Both the position numbers and the translations under genes were made by a program. This document shows, one piece after another, positions 44,498 to 53,649 of a stretch of 64,000 nucleotides of DNA. The DNA comes from Streptomyces sp. MJM8645. GTDB lineage: Bacteria; Actinomycetota; Actinomycetes; Streptomycetales; Streptomycetaceae. Where the stretch lies: the NCBI RefSeq assembly GCF_001625365.1, contig NZ_LJJF01000001.1, positions 3,232,501-3,296,500 of the forward strand, given 5' to 3'. Under the pieces are notes generated by a model that saw nothing but the letters and a program-made list of their open reading frames with translations, had not been told where the DNA came from and ran no database searches. The first letter of the stretch is position 1; each line of letters begins with the position of its first letter.

Positions 44498-45370
44498 ATG
44501 TCTCCCGACCCGGCCCCCGCCGCCGCCCTCCGTCACCCCGAGCGCCCACTGCGGATCGCCACCGTCCAGGCCCAGGCCGTGGCCGGCGACATACCCGCCA
44601 ACGCCGCCCAGGCCGCCGAGTTGGTCCGCGAGGCCGCCGCGGCCGGCGCCCGCCTGGTGCTGTTCGCCGAGAAGTTCCTCTCCGGCTACGAGCCCGAGCT
44701 GATCCGCACCGACCCGCTCAAGTGCGCCGTCCAGCCCGGCGATCCGCGCCTCGCGCCGATCGCCGAGGCCTGCCGCGAGACCGGCACCGCCGCGATCGTC
44801 GGCGCCGCCGCGCAGGTGGGCGACGAGCTGCGGGTCTCCGCCTTCGTCCTCGGCCCGGACGGCGGCCTCGTCACCCGCTACGACAAGCAGCACCTGTTCA
44901 AGGCCGAACGCGACTACTACCGTCCCGGGGCTGCCGGTTGCACCCTGGAGCTGGACGGCTGGCGGCTCGGCCTCGGCGTCTGCTACGACTCGGGCTTCCC
45001 CGAGCACGCCCGCGCCGCCGCACTCGACGGCTGCCACGCCTACCTGGTCGGCGCGCTGTTCAGCGTCGGCCACGGCCACCACGAGTCCCGCACCTGGTTC
45101 CCCGCCCGCGCGCTCGACAACACCCTCTACACGGTGCTCGCCAACCACATCGGCCACACCGGCGGTTGGCACACCTGCGGTGGCAGCGCGGTGTGGGCCC
45201 CGGACGGCCGGCTGCTCGCCGAGGCGGGCGAGGACCGGCGCGAACTCGTCGTCGTCGACCTCGACCCGGCCGTCCTGCGCGCCGCCCGGGAGAGCGAGAC
45301 CATGCTCGCCGACCTGGCCGCCGCCAACGCCCGCCCGGCCGCCCCGCGCGCGCTCTTCGCCCTGGTCTGA
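44498..45370 (+). CDS. carbon-nitrogen hydrolase (nitrilase superfamily)
   Basis: The 290-residue cytosolic protein has the Glu-Lys-Cys triad of the superfamily: Glu58 (LFAEKFLSGY), Lys130 (RYDKQHLFKAE) and Cys162 (GVCYDSGFPEHAR). A further SRTWFPARALDNTLYTVLANHIG and CGGSAVWAPDGRLLAEAGE are typical of amidases such as omega-amidase and carbamoylputrescine hydrolase relatives. The substrate cannot be told. It stands alone between PAP2 and the large permease. Confidence 0.9.
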   Translation: MSPDPAPAAALRHPERPLRIATVQAQAVAGDIPANAAQAAELVREAAAAGARLVLFAEKFLSGYEPELIRTDPLKCAVQPGDPRLAPIAEACRETGTAAIVGAAAQVGDELRVSAFVLGPDGGLVTRYDKQHLFKAERDYYRPGAAGCTLELDGWRLGLGVCYDSGFPEHARAAALDGCHAYLVGALFSVGHGHHESRTWFPARALDNTLYTVLANHIGHTGGWHTCGGSAVWAPDGRLLAEAGEDRRELVVVDLDPAVLRAARESETMLADLAAANARPAAPRALFALV

Positions 45371-45446
45371 GCCGGTCGACCTCCGTGCCCGGCCGCTCCG
45401 GGCAGGCGGGGTGGCCCGGCCGCTCCGAGCCGAGTGCGCTGGCCGG

Positions 45447-47930
45447 TCAGGCGGTCCGCATCGCGTCCACCACGGTCATCCGGCCGACCCGACGGGCTGG
45501 CAGGACGGCGGCGGCGAGCCCGGTCAGGACGGTCAGCCCGAGTGCGGCCAGCACCAGCACCACCGGCGGGCCGCCGACCGTCCCCACCGTGGAGGTGAGC
45601 GAACGCGCGGCCGCCCAGCCGTAGCCGACGCCCAGTCCGGTGCCGACCAACGCCCCGGCCAGCGACAGCAGCACCGCCTCCAGGGTGAGCATCCGGCGCA
45701 GCTGCCGCCGGGACATCCCGATGGCGCGCAGCATGCCGATCTCGCGGGCGCGTTCGCTGACGCTGAGCATCAGGGTGGCCGCGACGCCGAGCCCGGCGAT
45801 GGCGACCGAGAAGGACAGCAGGGTCATGCTGACGGTCGTCATCCGGTCCAGCAGCAACCGCAGCGTCTCCGCCTGCGCGCCGGTGTCGGTGACGGCCACC
45901 TCCGGGTGGTCGGCGAGCGCCCGGTCCAGCGCCCGGCGGGCGGTCGACCGGTCCTCGCCCGCGCCCGGGCTGATCCAGACCGTGGTGACGGCCGCGCCGG
46001 GGGCGAGCCGGTCCAGGGTCGCGGGGGTCACCAGCAGCGTCGCACCGGTCTGCAGGGTGAGCGGCAGGCTGCTGCGTCCGGGTTCGACCCGCAGGTCGGT
46101 GCCGGGCCCGCCCGCCGGGCCCCCGACCCGGCGCACCCCGCCGCCGCCGAGACCGCTCAGCGCGGCGCCGTCGGCGAGCGCCCCGGCCTGGTCGACGCCG
46201 TCCGCCGAGGGGTTGAGCCGGGCCAGGTCGGCGGCCGCGACCAGGGTGGGCCGGCCGTCGAGTTCGACGGTGGCCGAGCGGACCGGCGTGACGGCGAGCC
46301 CGCGCTGCGCACCGAGCGCGGTGACCGTCCCGGCGGGCAGCGCGCCGCCCCCAGTGACGACCGCCGAGAAGACCCCGGGCTGGCGCGCGGACACCGCCGG
46401 CACCAGGGAGTTGGAGGTGATCTCCAGCGCGGTGACCGCGCCGACCATCACGGTCACGCCGAGCAGCAGCGCCGAGCCGGTCGCCCCGGTGCGGCCCGGG
46501 TTGAGCCGCAGCTGCTGGGTGGCGAGCCGCCCGGCCGTCCCACCGAGCCGCCGGGCCGGGCCGCCCAGCACGCCGACGACGGCGGGCAGCAGCCGGTCGG
46601 CGAGCCGCAGCACGCCGAAGAAGCTGACGATCGCGCCGACGGTGACCGCGAGCAGCGACAGCGGCGGCGGGGCCACCGCGCCGGCCACCAGCAGCGCCGT
46701 CCCCGCGCACAGCAGCACCACCGTCCACACCGCCGCCCGGGCCTTGGCCGCCCCGCCGACCGGCCCGTGCGTGCCGCCGAGCGCGGCCACCGGCGGCACC
46801 GCCGCCGCGGCCTTCGCCGGGCCGCGGACGGCCAGCAGGGTGAGCAGCACGCCGAACAGCCCGGCCAGCGCGCAGGTCAGCGGGGCCGGCGCCAGCGAGA
46901 GGTGCACCGGGCCGAGGTCGAGCGTGCCGACGACCACCGTCCCCGCCGCGCACAGGCCGACCCCCAGCAGCACGCCCGCCGCCGAGGCTCCCGTCCCGAG
47001 CAGCAGCCCCTGGCGGCGGATCAGCCGGCGCAGCTGCCGCCGGTCGGCGCCCACGCAGCGCAGCAGGGCGAGTTGGCGGGTCCGCTGGGCCAGCACCACC
47101 GTGAAGGTGTTGCCGACCACCATCCGCGCCACCGCGAGCGCGATCAGCACGAAGGAGAGCGCGGCGATCAGCACCACCCCGTAGAGGGTCCGGCTCTGCC
47201 GGGTCGCCTCGGTGACGGAGGCGTCTCGGGTGCGCACCTCGACGCCGTCGCCGAGGACGGCGCGCAGCGCCTCGACGGTCCGGGCCCGCGAGGCGTCCGG
47301 CCGGACCCGGACGTCCAGCTGGGCGGTGGTGACGCCGGTCGCGTACTGGGCGACCGCACCGGCCGGGACGCCGACGATCGGGCGCCCGGCGAGGCTGGGC
47401 GCGCCCCGGCCGTCCAGGACGCCCGCCAGCCGGGCGGTGGCGGCGGAGCCGTCGGCCCGGGCCAGCCGCACCTCGGCCCCGGGGGCGGCGTCGAGCCGGT
47501 GCGCGGTGTCGGCGTCGAGCAGCACCTCGCCGGGCCCGGCCGGCCAGTGGCCGCCGGTGAGCAACTGCCAGCGCAGCGCCGGGTCGTCGGCGACCGCGCT
47601 GACCGCGGCGGTCTGGTCGAGCGGGCGCCCGTCGGCCGTCAGCACCGATCCCTTGCCGACCAGTCGCGGCGCCACCCCGGCCACCCCGGCCGTCCGCCGG
47701 GCCCGCTCGGCGGCGGCGTCCAGCCCACCGCCGGCGGCGGTCCTGGTCACCTGCACGTCGCCGGGCCCGACCTCGGCGGCCGCGGTCTGGCTGAAGGAGT
47801 CCACCAGCGCCCCGCTGCCGCTGACCGAGGCGATCAGGAAGGCCACCCCCAGCGCGATCGCGGCCCCGCTCAGGAGCAGCTGCCGCAGTTGCCCGCGCAG
47901 CTCGGCCACGGTGTATCGGTACGTCGTCAT
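45447..47930 (-). CDS. FtsX/MacB-type ABC transporter permease (fused, two FtsX domains)
   Basis: The 827-residue protein has an N-terminal helix (residues 17-40), a large extracytoplasmic domain and three helices (about 255-400). A second half has its own helix, extracytoplasmic domain and a final three-helix FtsX block ending in LPARRVGRMTVVDAMRTA. The motif RTRQLALLRCVGADRRQLRRL, and later SERAREIGMLRAIGMSRRQLRRML, is the FtsX/MacB coupling segment. Such proteins work with a LolD/MacB-like ATPase to move lipoproteins or peptides. No ATPase gene is adjacent. ATG 47930 has GGGGAG upstream. Confidence 0.88.
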   Translation of the reverse strand: MTTYRYTVAELRGQLRQLLLSGAAIALGVAFLIASVSGSGALVDSFSQTAAAEVGPGDVQVTRTAAGGGLDAAAERARRTAGVAGVAPRLVGKGSVLTADGRPLDQTAAVSAVADDPALRWQLLTGGHWPAGPGEVLLDADTAHRLDAAPGAEVRLARADGSAATARLAGVLDGRGAPSLAGRPIVGVPAGAVAQYATGVTTAQLDVRVRPDASRARTVEALRAVLGDGVEVRTRDASVTEATRQSRTLYGVVLIAALSFVLIALAVARMVVGNTFTVVLAQRTRQLALLRCVGADRRQLRRLIRRQGLLLGTGASAAGVLLGVGLCAAGTVVVGTLDLGPVHLSLAPAPLTCALAGLFGVLLTLLAVRGPAKAAAAVPPVAALGGTHGPVGGAAKARAAVWTVVLLCAGTALLVAGAVAPPPLSLLAVTVGAIVSFFGVLRLADRLLPAVVGVLGGPARRLGGTAGRLATQQLRLNPGRTGATGSALLLGVTVMVGAVTALEITSNSLVPAVSARQPGVFSAVVTGGGALPAGTVTALGAQRGLAVTPVRSATVELDGRPTLVAAADLARLNPSADGVDQAGALADGAALSGLGGGGVRRVGGPAGGPGTDLRVEPGRSSLPLTLQTGATLLVTPATLDRLAPGAAVTTVWISPGAGEDRSTARRALDRALADHPEVAVTDTGAQAETLRLLLDRMTTVSMTLLSFSVAIAGLGVAATLMLSVSERAREIGMLRAIGMSRRQLRRMLTLEAVLLSLAGALVGTGLGVGYGWAAARSLTSTVGTVGGPPVVLVLAALGLTVLTGLAAAVLPARRVGRMTVVDAMRTA

Positions 47931-48120
47931 CGCTCCCCGGCTCGTCCGCCCTGACCAGGCACGACGCACTGGCAGGGGCCTCACCGAGCCTAGGGTCCGC
48001 ACCCGCCCCGGCCCGTCAGCACGAGGTCTCCTCGATGATCACTCCGAGGACGGACGGCCGACCGCGCCCCCTCCTCCCCGAGAGGTACGCCGCCCCCGAC
48101 CCGGCCCGGCCCCGGAAACG

Positions 48121-48158
48121 CCGTAGGCCCCCCGCCCTGGTGGGCGGGGGGCCTACGG
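48121..48158. terminator. terminator downstream of tRNA-Arg
   Basis: A perfect 17-bp stem, CCGTAGGCCCCCCGCCC (48121-48137) with 48142-48158, has loop TGGT. It lies 15 bases past the tRNA 3' end on the minus strand. Confidence 0.92.
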
Positions 48159-48173
48159 CGACACACGCGTCTC

Positions 48174-48249
48174 TGGTGCCCCAGGCAGGATTCGAACCTG
48201 CGACACCGGCTTTAGGAGAGCCGTGCTCTATCCCCTGAGCTACTGAGGC
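48174..48249 (-). tRNA. tRNA-Arg (anticodon CCT)
   Basis: On the minus strand the acceptor GCCTCAG pairs with CTGGGGC (one G-U), with discriminator A and CCA encoded. The anticodon stem CGGCT/AGCCG has loop CTCCTAA (anticodon CCT, codon AGG). The T arm contains GGTTCGAATCC. Length is 76 nt with CCA. Confidence 0.96.
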
Positions 48250-48353
48250 GGGGCCCGTCTGCGACAAGGCCGTCCACAGCCTACCGGATCGGGGGTGGGG
48301 TGGGTGTGGCGGTTGGGGGTGCGGGTGCCGACGAGGGGTCAGGGCGGGTCAAG

Positions 48354-48366
48354 TAGCCTGCCGGAA
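48354..48366 (+). promoter_or_regulatory. promoter of the GT39-like gene
   Basis: TAGCCT (48354-48359) lies 7 bases before an in-frame ATG at 48367, so transcription likely starts there. The transcript could be leaderless from 48367, or serve a 48-base leader before the well-spaced ATG 48415. Confidence 0.5.
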
Positions 48367-48414
48367 ATGCGTTCGACCGCCTTGCCGCGCCGTGCGAAGG
48401 AGACGAAGGACCCG

Positions 48415-49947
48415 ATGAGACCTGCTGGGCACCCGGTGGTGCGACTGCTGGGGCAGGTGTGGGTGTGGCCCGCGGTGGTGATGCTGGCGGTGGGCGGGTA
48501 CCGGCTGGGGACGCCGGAGCTGTGGCGGGACGAGATGGCGACCTGGACGGTGGCCACCCGGTCGTTGGGCGACCTGCTCCGGCTGCTCCAGCACGTGGAC
48601 GCCAGCAACGGGGCGTACTACCTGCTGATGCACGGCTGGACGGCGGTGTTCGGCGACTCCGTGGTGGCGCTGCGAATACCCTCCGTGCTGGCGATGGCGG
48701 GGGCGGCCGCGTTCGTGGCGCTGACCGCCGAGCGGCTGTTCGGCAACCGGGTGGCGGCGGTCGGCGCGGGGCTGCTGTTCGCGGTGCCGCCGGAGGTGTC
48801 GCGGTACGCGCAGGAGGCGCGCGCGTACGCGCTGGTGACCTTCGCGATCGCGGCGGCCACCTGGTTCCTGGTGCGGGCGCTGGAGCGGCCGACATGGCGG
48901 CGGTGGGCGCCGTACTGCGCGGCGATGGCGGTGGCCGGCGCCGGGCACCTGATCTCGTTCAGCACGGTGGCCGGGCAGGCCGCGCTGGTGCTGCTGCACC
49001 TGTGGCGCACGCGCGGGGCGGCGGAGCGGCGGCTGCTGTGGCAGTACCCGGTGGCGGTGGGGGTGGCGGCGGTGCCGGTGCTGCCGGTGGTGCTGCTGGG
49101 CAGCCGGCAGTCGGACCGGCAGCTGGGCTGGATCGAGAAGCCGAACCTCGGGGGCCTGGTGCACTTCGGCCAGCACCTGTTCGGCTCGCACACGGTGTTC
49201 TACGCCTTCGTCCTGCTGGCGCTGCCGGTGCTGCTGCTGCCGGGCCGGCGGGTGCAGGCCGGGCAGGCGCTGCTGCTCGCGGGGCTGCCGGTGGCGGGCG
49301 TGTGGGTGGTGTCGCAGGGCGGCACCTCGTACTTCATCGAGCGGTACCTGCTGTTCACGGTGCCCGCGTGGGCGGTGCTGGCCGGGGGCGGGGTGGGCGC
49401 GGTGTACGGCGTCGCGGCGGCCTGGGCGAAACGTTTCCGTGCTCCGGGACCGGCCAGGGCGGCGGTGGGACTGCTGGCGCTGGGACTGCTCGCCGTCCCG
49501 GCCGTGGCCGCCCTGCCGAAGCAGCCCGCAGTGCGCTACGTGGGCTCGCACAACGGGTCGGAGGAGCCGTTCCGGGCGGCGGCCGGGGTGATCGCCGCGG
49601 GCTACCGGTCCGGGGACGGGATGGCGGCCCCGCTGGGCAACCAGGCCTGGGCGATGGTGTGGCCGGGCGTCAGCTACTACCTGCCGTCGGACGTCCACCC
49701 GTACCCGGTGTTCGTCGCGCAGAGCGCCGACGACGCGGAGGAGCTGTCGCCGACGCCGTGCCCGCAGCCGGAGGCCTGCCTGGGGCAGGCGGCGCGGATC
49801 TGGCTGCTGGTCCTCGGGGACACCGAGGACCCGCTGACCACCATGCCGGAGGACCAGGCGCAGGCTCTCCGCACGCAGTACGGGGCGCCCGACCAGGTCA
49901 CGCCGCTCGGCGGGTTCACGGTCGCGCTGCTCGACCGCGACAACTGA
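48415..49947 (+). CDS. GT39-like membrane glycosyltransferase (PMT/ArnT type)
   Basis: The 510-residue protein (526 from ATG 48367) has a hydrophobic N-terminus. The first extracytoplasmic loop carries LGTPELWRDEMATWTVATRSL with the acidic pair expected in GT39/ArnT-type enzymes. Roughly ten helices follow. Motifs RYAQEARAYALVTF and GGTSYFIERYLLFTVPAW are characteristic of the Streptomyces members. A soluble C-terminal domain ends the protein and carries a PTPCPQPEACLG cysteine pair. It probably moves a sugar from a polyprenyl carrier onto a surface acceptor. ATG 48415 has AAGGAG and GAAGGA sites upstream. Confidence 0.85.
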   Translation: MRPAGHPVVRLLGQVWVWPAVVMLAVGGYRLGTPELWRDEMATWTVATRSLGDLLRLLQHVDASNGAYYLLMHGWTAVFGDSVVALRIPSVLAMAGAAAFVALTAERLFGNRVAAVGAGLLFAVPPEVSRYAQEARAYALVTFAIAAATWFLVRALERPTWRRWAPYCAAMAVAGAGHLISFSTVAGQAALVLLHLWRTRGAAERRLLWQYPVAVGVAAVPVLPVVLLGSRQSDRQLGWIEKPNLGGLVHFGQHLFGSHTVFYAFVLLALPVLLLPGRRVQAGQALLLAGLPVAGVWVVSQGGTSYFIERYLLFTVPAWAVLAGGGVGAVYGVAAAWAKRFRAPGPARAAVGLLALGLLAVPAVAALPKQPAVRYVGSHNGSEEPFRAAAGVIAAGYRSGDGMAAPLGNQAWAMVWPGVSYYLPSDVHPYPVFVAQSADDAEELSPTPCPQPEACLGQAARIWLLVLGDTEDPLTTMPEDQAQALRTQYGAPDQVTPLGGFTVALLDRDN

Positions 49948-50061
49948 CGAGCGGGACCCGGAGCGCGCGGCGGCTGACGAGCACCCACCCGGAGCGCGCG
50001 GCGACTGACGGGACGGCCCTGGAACACGCGACGGCTGACGAGCATCACCCGGAACACACGG
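49944..50061. repeat. approx. 30-bp degenerate tandem repeat x4 starting at a stop codon
   Basis: Four imperfect units (49944-49973, 49974-50004, 50005-50034, 50035-50061) each begin CTGACG. The TGA of the first unit is the stop codon of the GT39-like gene. Units share the pattern CTGACG..GG....CGGA.C.CGCGGCG. They lie between the stop and a strong terminator. Confidence 0.8.
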
Positions 50062-50065
50062 GAAC

Positions 50066-50108
50066 ACGACGGAGGGGGAGCCGGGCGAACCGGCTCCCCC
50101 TCCGTCGT
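50066..50108. terminator. bidirectional terminator
   Basis: A perfect 19-bp stem, ACGACGGAGGGGGAGCCGG (50066-50084) with 50090-50108, has loop GCGAA. It sits between the convergent GT39-like and carboxypeptidase genes. Confidence 0.93.
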
Positions 50109-50115
50109 CGCGGGC

Positions 50116-52356
50116 TCAGAGCGTGCGCATCAGCCGGGACTGGATGGACGGCGGGTTCAGGTCGGACTGGAGGGCCACCGGGACCTCCGTCTTGTCGTCG
50201 CCCTCGCCCACCCGCAGCAGGCCGACCTCCTGGCCGGCCTTCGCGGTGTGGCCGAGCTTGGCCGCGTCCAGGGTGACCGTGCCGGTGATGCCCGGGAAGC
50301 CGGCCACCACGAGGTCCTTGGTCGCGACGACCTGGACCTTGCCGCCGAGGCCGTCGTCCACGGTGCCGACGACGTCGCCCTTCTTCACCACGGTCTGGCC
50401 GGTCAGGCCGCCCTGCGCGGCCTGGATCTGCTTGCCGCTGACCTTGAGCACGGTCGGCAGGATGCCGTCGCCGGGGTTGGGCGAGGTGGCCTGCTGGCCC
50501 AGGGTGACGCCGATGATCAGCCGCTTCACACCGCCGATCTCCTTGTAGGCGGCCCACATCAGGCAGCCGCCGGCCGGGGTGCTGGAGCCGGTCTTGACGC
50601 CGATGACCCCGGTCTTCGGGTTGATCAGGTTGTTGGTGTTGGAGATCTTCACGTTGTTGAGGCTGGTCTCCGGGGTGGAGACGATCTGCCGGAAGATCTC
50701 GTCCTGCATGACCTGCTCGGCCAGCTTCAGCTGGTCCTTGGCGGTGGACTTGGTGTCCGCGAGGAAGCCCGCCGGGTCGGCGTAGGTGGTGTTGGTCATG
50801 CCGAACTTGGCCGACGTCTCGTTCATCAGCTTGACGAACGCTTCCTCGGAGCCGGAGTGGAAGCGGGCGAGCAACCGGGCCACGTTGTTGGCCGAGGGCA
50901 GCATCAGCAGTTCCAGCGCCTGGTACTCGGTGAGCACCTGGCCCTCGGTGAGGGTGACCCGGGACTCGTCGACGTTGCCGGACTCCTGCGCGGCCTGCTT
51001 GTCCACGGTGATCTTCGGGCCGCTCTCCCCCTTCTTCAGCGGGAACTTCTGCAGGATCAGGTAGGCGTTCATCACCTTGGTGACGCTGGCGATCGCGGAC
51101 GGCGTCTCCTGCCCGGAGCTGCCGAGGCTGCCGACGCCGACCACCTCGGCGGCGGACTGGCCCTTGGCCGGCCAGGCGAGGTCGAGCGGGTCGCCGGCGA
51201 AGCTGAAGCTGCCCGCGGCGGACATCCGCACCTTGGCGTCCGGCAGCGGGCGCAGCAGCTGGGCCACCACCGCCGCACCGAGCACCACGGCGAGGAAGGC
51301 CGTCCAGATGGTGATCCGCTTGAGCGCGCGGCGCAGCGGCGAGACCGGGCGCGCGTTGAGGGTCGCCAGGACCTCCATCGCCTCGGCGGTGTTCTCCGGC
51401 GCGGGCGGCGGCTCCGGGAGGGGCAGCGGCTCGGGCTTCGGCAGCGGCGGGACGGGCGGCACCGGCCGCGGGTCGGGGGTGGGCAGCGGCTCGGGGGCCG
51501 GGGTGGGGCCGGGCACGGGGGCGGGGGCCGGCTTAGGCAGCGGCTCCGGACCGGGCTGCGGCTCGGGTTCGGGGAGGGGCTTGGGCGCCGGGTGCGGCTC
51601 GGGCACCGGCTCCGGGAGCGGGGAGGGCTCGGGCACCGGGGTCGGTGCCGGGGGCTCCGGCACGGTGCCGGACGCGGAGGCGGAGGCCATGGCGGCGCGC
51701 GGAAGCCTGGGGTCCTCCGGCGCCTCGGGCTTGGCCGGCTCGGCTGCCGCCTCGTCGGGTTCGTCGCTCTCGGGCGCGGCGGGCGTGGCGGCCTCGGCGG
51801 GCGCGGCGGCCTCGGGCGTGTCGCCCTCGGAGGCGGCCTTCTCGCCGGCCTCCCCCGCCCCCTTCTCCGCGTCCTTCTCCGCGTCCTTCTCCGCGGCCTT
51901 CTCCGCACTCCCCGCCACGGCTCCCACGCCCGCCACATCCGTCCGCATCGTGAGACGCGGGTCGGTTCCGGTCGGCCGCCCGGCCGCCTTCTCCTCGCCG
52001 TCGGCGGCCGTCGCGGCCTCCGCCTCCTCGGCCTCACCCTCGGAACTTCCGCCATCGGCGGGCTTGGTCAGCTCCTCGGGCAGCCGCAGCGCGGTGGTCG
52101 CACTGTCCACCGGCAGCCGCAGCATCGTGGTCTTGCTGTCCACATCCCGGACACGGAGCTGTACGGTCGAGCCGCGCTTGGCCCCCGCCGCCGGCGCGTC
52201 GCCGGGGCCGGTCCCGGCCTCCCGGGTGCCGTTCGGGTTGCCGTCCGGAGCACCGTCCGGGTCCGGGCCCGCGCCGGCGGCCGTCCCGGTCCGCTCGCGT
52301 TCGCGCTCCTGCGCCCGCTCGCCGTCCCTCAGCACCCTGTCGGGGGACTCGCCCAC
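50116..52356 (-). CDS. D-alanyl-D-alanine carboxypeptidase with long cytoplasmic N-terminal extension
   Basis: The 746-residue protein is type II. Residues 1-340 are disordered and cytoplasmic: charged first, then Glu/Ala/Lys-rich with a 12-bp coding repeat, then Pro-Glu/Pro-rich at about 230-315. One transmembrane helix (about 345-366) follows, then the extracytoplasmic peptidase S11 domain with SxxK (Ser424, SVTK), SxN (Ser488-Ala-Asn490) and KTG (Lys588). A C-terminal beta-domain ends the protein. It trims the terminal D-Ala of peptidoglycan stem peptides. GTG 52356 matches the usual VGESPD-type N-terminus of Streptomyces homologues. Confidence 0.92.
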   Translation of the reverse strand: MGESPDRVLRDGERAQERERERTGTAAGAGPDPDGAPDGNPNGTREAGTGPGDAPAAGAKRGSTVQLRVRDVDSKTTMLRLPVDSATTALRLPEELTKPADGGSSEGEAEEAEAATAADGEEKAAGRPTGTDPRLTMRTDVAGVGAVAGSAEKAAEKDAEKDAEKGAGEAGEKAASEGDTPEAAAPAEAATPAAPESDEPDEAAAEPAKPEAPEDPRLPRAAMASASASGTVPEPPAPTPVPEPSPLPEPVPEPHPAPKPLPEPEPQPGPEPLPKPAPAPVPGPTPAPEPLPTPDPRPVPPVPPLPKPEPLPLPEPPPAPENTAEAMEVLATLNARPVSPLRRALKRITIWTAFLAVVLGAAVVAQLLRPLPDAKVRMSAAGSFSFAGDPLDLAWPAKGQSAAEVVGVGSLGSSGQETPSAIASVTKVMNAYLILQKFPLKKGESGPKITVDKQAAQESGNVDESRVTLTEGQVLTEYQALELLMLPSANNVARLLARFHSGSEEAFVKLMNETSAKFGMTNTTYADPAGFLADTKSTAKDQLKLAEQVMQDEIFRQIVSTPETSLNNVKISNTNNLINPKTGVIGVKTGSSTPAGGCLMWAAYKEIGGVKRLIIGVTLGQQATSPNPGDGILPTVLKVSGKQIQAAQGGLTGQTVVKKGDVVGTVDDGLGGKVQVVATKDLVVAGFPGITGTVTLDAAKLGHTAKAGQEVGLLRVGEGDDKTEVPVALQSDLNPPSIQSRLMRTL
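51861..51908. repeat. 12-bp tandem repeat x4 in the carboxypeptidase gene
   Basis: Four units CCTTCTCCGCNN (51861-51872, 51873-51884, 51885-51896, 51897-51908) keep frame and encode Glu-Lys-Asp/Ala-Ala repeats in the disordered cytoplasmic extension. Confidence 0.88.
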
Positions 52357-52654
52357 GTATCCCAGCCTCCTCAACGCCCGGCGGGGCACCGGCAGACCCG
52401 ATTTCGGGAAGCCGACGCCCCGCCCCGTGTACCTGTACAGTCTCCGCCACCGCCGGCCGATCCGGCTGCGCACACCCCGCCCGACCGGCGCTTATTGCCG
52501 TCGCACGGGCGTACTGCGGTCTGTTCACCGGTCAGACGCCGGGCCCGCCGCCCCCGGTTCCCCGCCTCCACCGCAAGGTCACGATTCGGAGGCGTACTCG
52601 ACAAGCCCGTGTGAGAGGCGTCACCCTGTCTCTCATCCACGCGGGGAGGCTTGG

Positions 52655-53398
52655 ATGGGCAAGAGCCGCAGAACTGTTCCCGAGGAACTCTTGCTGCTCG
52701 CTTTGGACCCGACCACGGGTACCACGGCGCAGCCGCAGACCCTCGACCTCGGACTCGCCGGGGCCCAGCTCGTCGAGCTGTCCCTGGCCGGACGGATCGT
52801 ACCGGAGGGAGACCGGATCGCTGTCGTGCTCGCACGGCCGACCGGCGACCCGACCTTGGACCACGCACTGGAACTGCTGCGCCGACGCGGCAGTCCGGTC
52901 CGCGCGGCGCACTGGATCGGCGGGCCCCGGCTGGGGCTGCGGCAGACCTACCTGGCGCACCTGGAGCGCTGCGGCATGGTCACGGCCGTGCCGGGCCAGG
53001 TGTGCGGGGTGCTGCCGACGACCCGTTATCAGGCGTCGGACGACTGCACCAACGCCGCGATCAAACAGCGGCTGGACACCGCCATCCGCACCGGCGTGCC
53101 GCCGGACCCGCGGACGGCCGCACTGGCGGCCCTGGCCCATTCCGTGGGCCTGGGCAAGCACCTGTATCCGGGCAACGAGGGCCGGTCCTCGCGGTCGCGG
53201 CTGCGCGACCTGATCCGGTACGACCCGCTGGGCGGGATGGTCGCGCACGCCGTGATGGACGTGCAGAACGGCCTGCCGGCGCAGCAGAACCGTTCTTCCC
53301 AGGGTTCCGGGGCCGGGACCGGCGCCGGGCGTTCCGGCGCCCGCGCGGCCGGCCGGGGCTCCGGTCGGGTCGCCGCCTCACGGGTCGGCGTCCGCTGA
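52655..53398 (+). CDS. GPP34 (GOLPH3/Vps74-like) family phosphoprotein
   Basis: The 247-residue protein has the helical GPP34 domain: VPEELLLLALDPTTG, LAGAQLVELSLAGRI, DHALELLRRR, RQTYLAHLERCGMV, TTRYQASD and LAALAHSVGLGKHL. The eukaryotic family binds PI4P and retains glycosyltransferases in the Golgi. Actinobacteria carry many copies of unknown role, suspected to bind membranes. The C-terminus is a basic Gly/Ala/Arg tail. ATG 52655 has GGGGAGG upstream. Confidence 0.92.
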   Translation: MGKSRRTVPEELLLLALDPTTGTTAQPQTLDLGLAGAQLVELSLAGRIVPEGDRIAVVLARPTGDPTLDHALELLRRRGSPVRAAHWIGGPRLGLRQTYLAHLERCGMVTAVPGQVCGVLPTTRYQASDDCTNAAIKQRLDTAIRTGVPPDPRTAALAALAHSVGLGKHLYPGNEGRSSRSRLRDLIRYDPLGGMVAHAVMDVQNGLPAQQNRSSQGSGAGTGAGRSGARAAGRGSGRVAASRVGVR

Positions 53399-53490
53399 CC
53401 GGGACCGCCCGGGCGCGCGGGACACCGCACCGATCGCCGTACGGCCTGCGCGGCACGTGCGGTCCGCACCGCCCGTACGGCCCGTGACAG

Positions 53491-53530
53491 CGGGCACGAC
53501 GGGGCACGACGGCACGACGGGGCACGACGG
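53491..53530. repeat. approx. 10-bp tandem repeat x4
   Basis: Four copies of GGGCACGACG-like units lie at 53491-53530. They have no coding role and sit about 95 bases after the GPP34 stop. Confidence 0.8.
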
Positions 53531-53649
53531 GCCCGGCGGCACCCCCGACGGCGCGCGCCGCCCCGTTCACGCCGCCCGACGGCGCTGAGCAACGGCGCTG
53601 AAGGACCCGACGCACCACCGAAGCAGCACCCGCACCACCAGGAGCACGG

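Noticed and set aside
51419..51660. CRISPR-like regular repeats in the Pro-rich region of the carboxypeptidase gene
   Set aside because: The periodicity comes from Pro-Glu-Pro codons; units are short, degenerate and in frame, without spacers.
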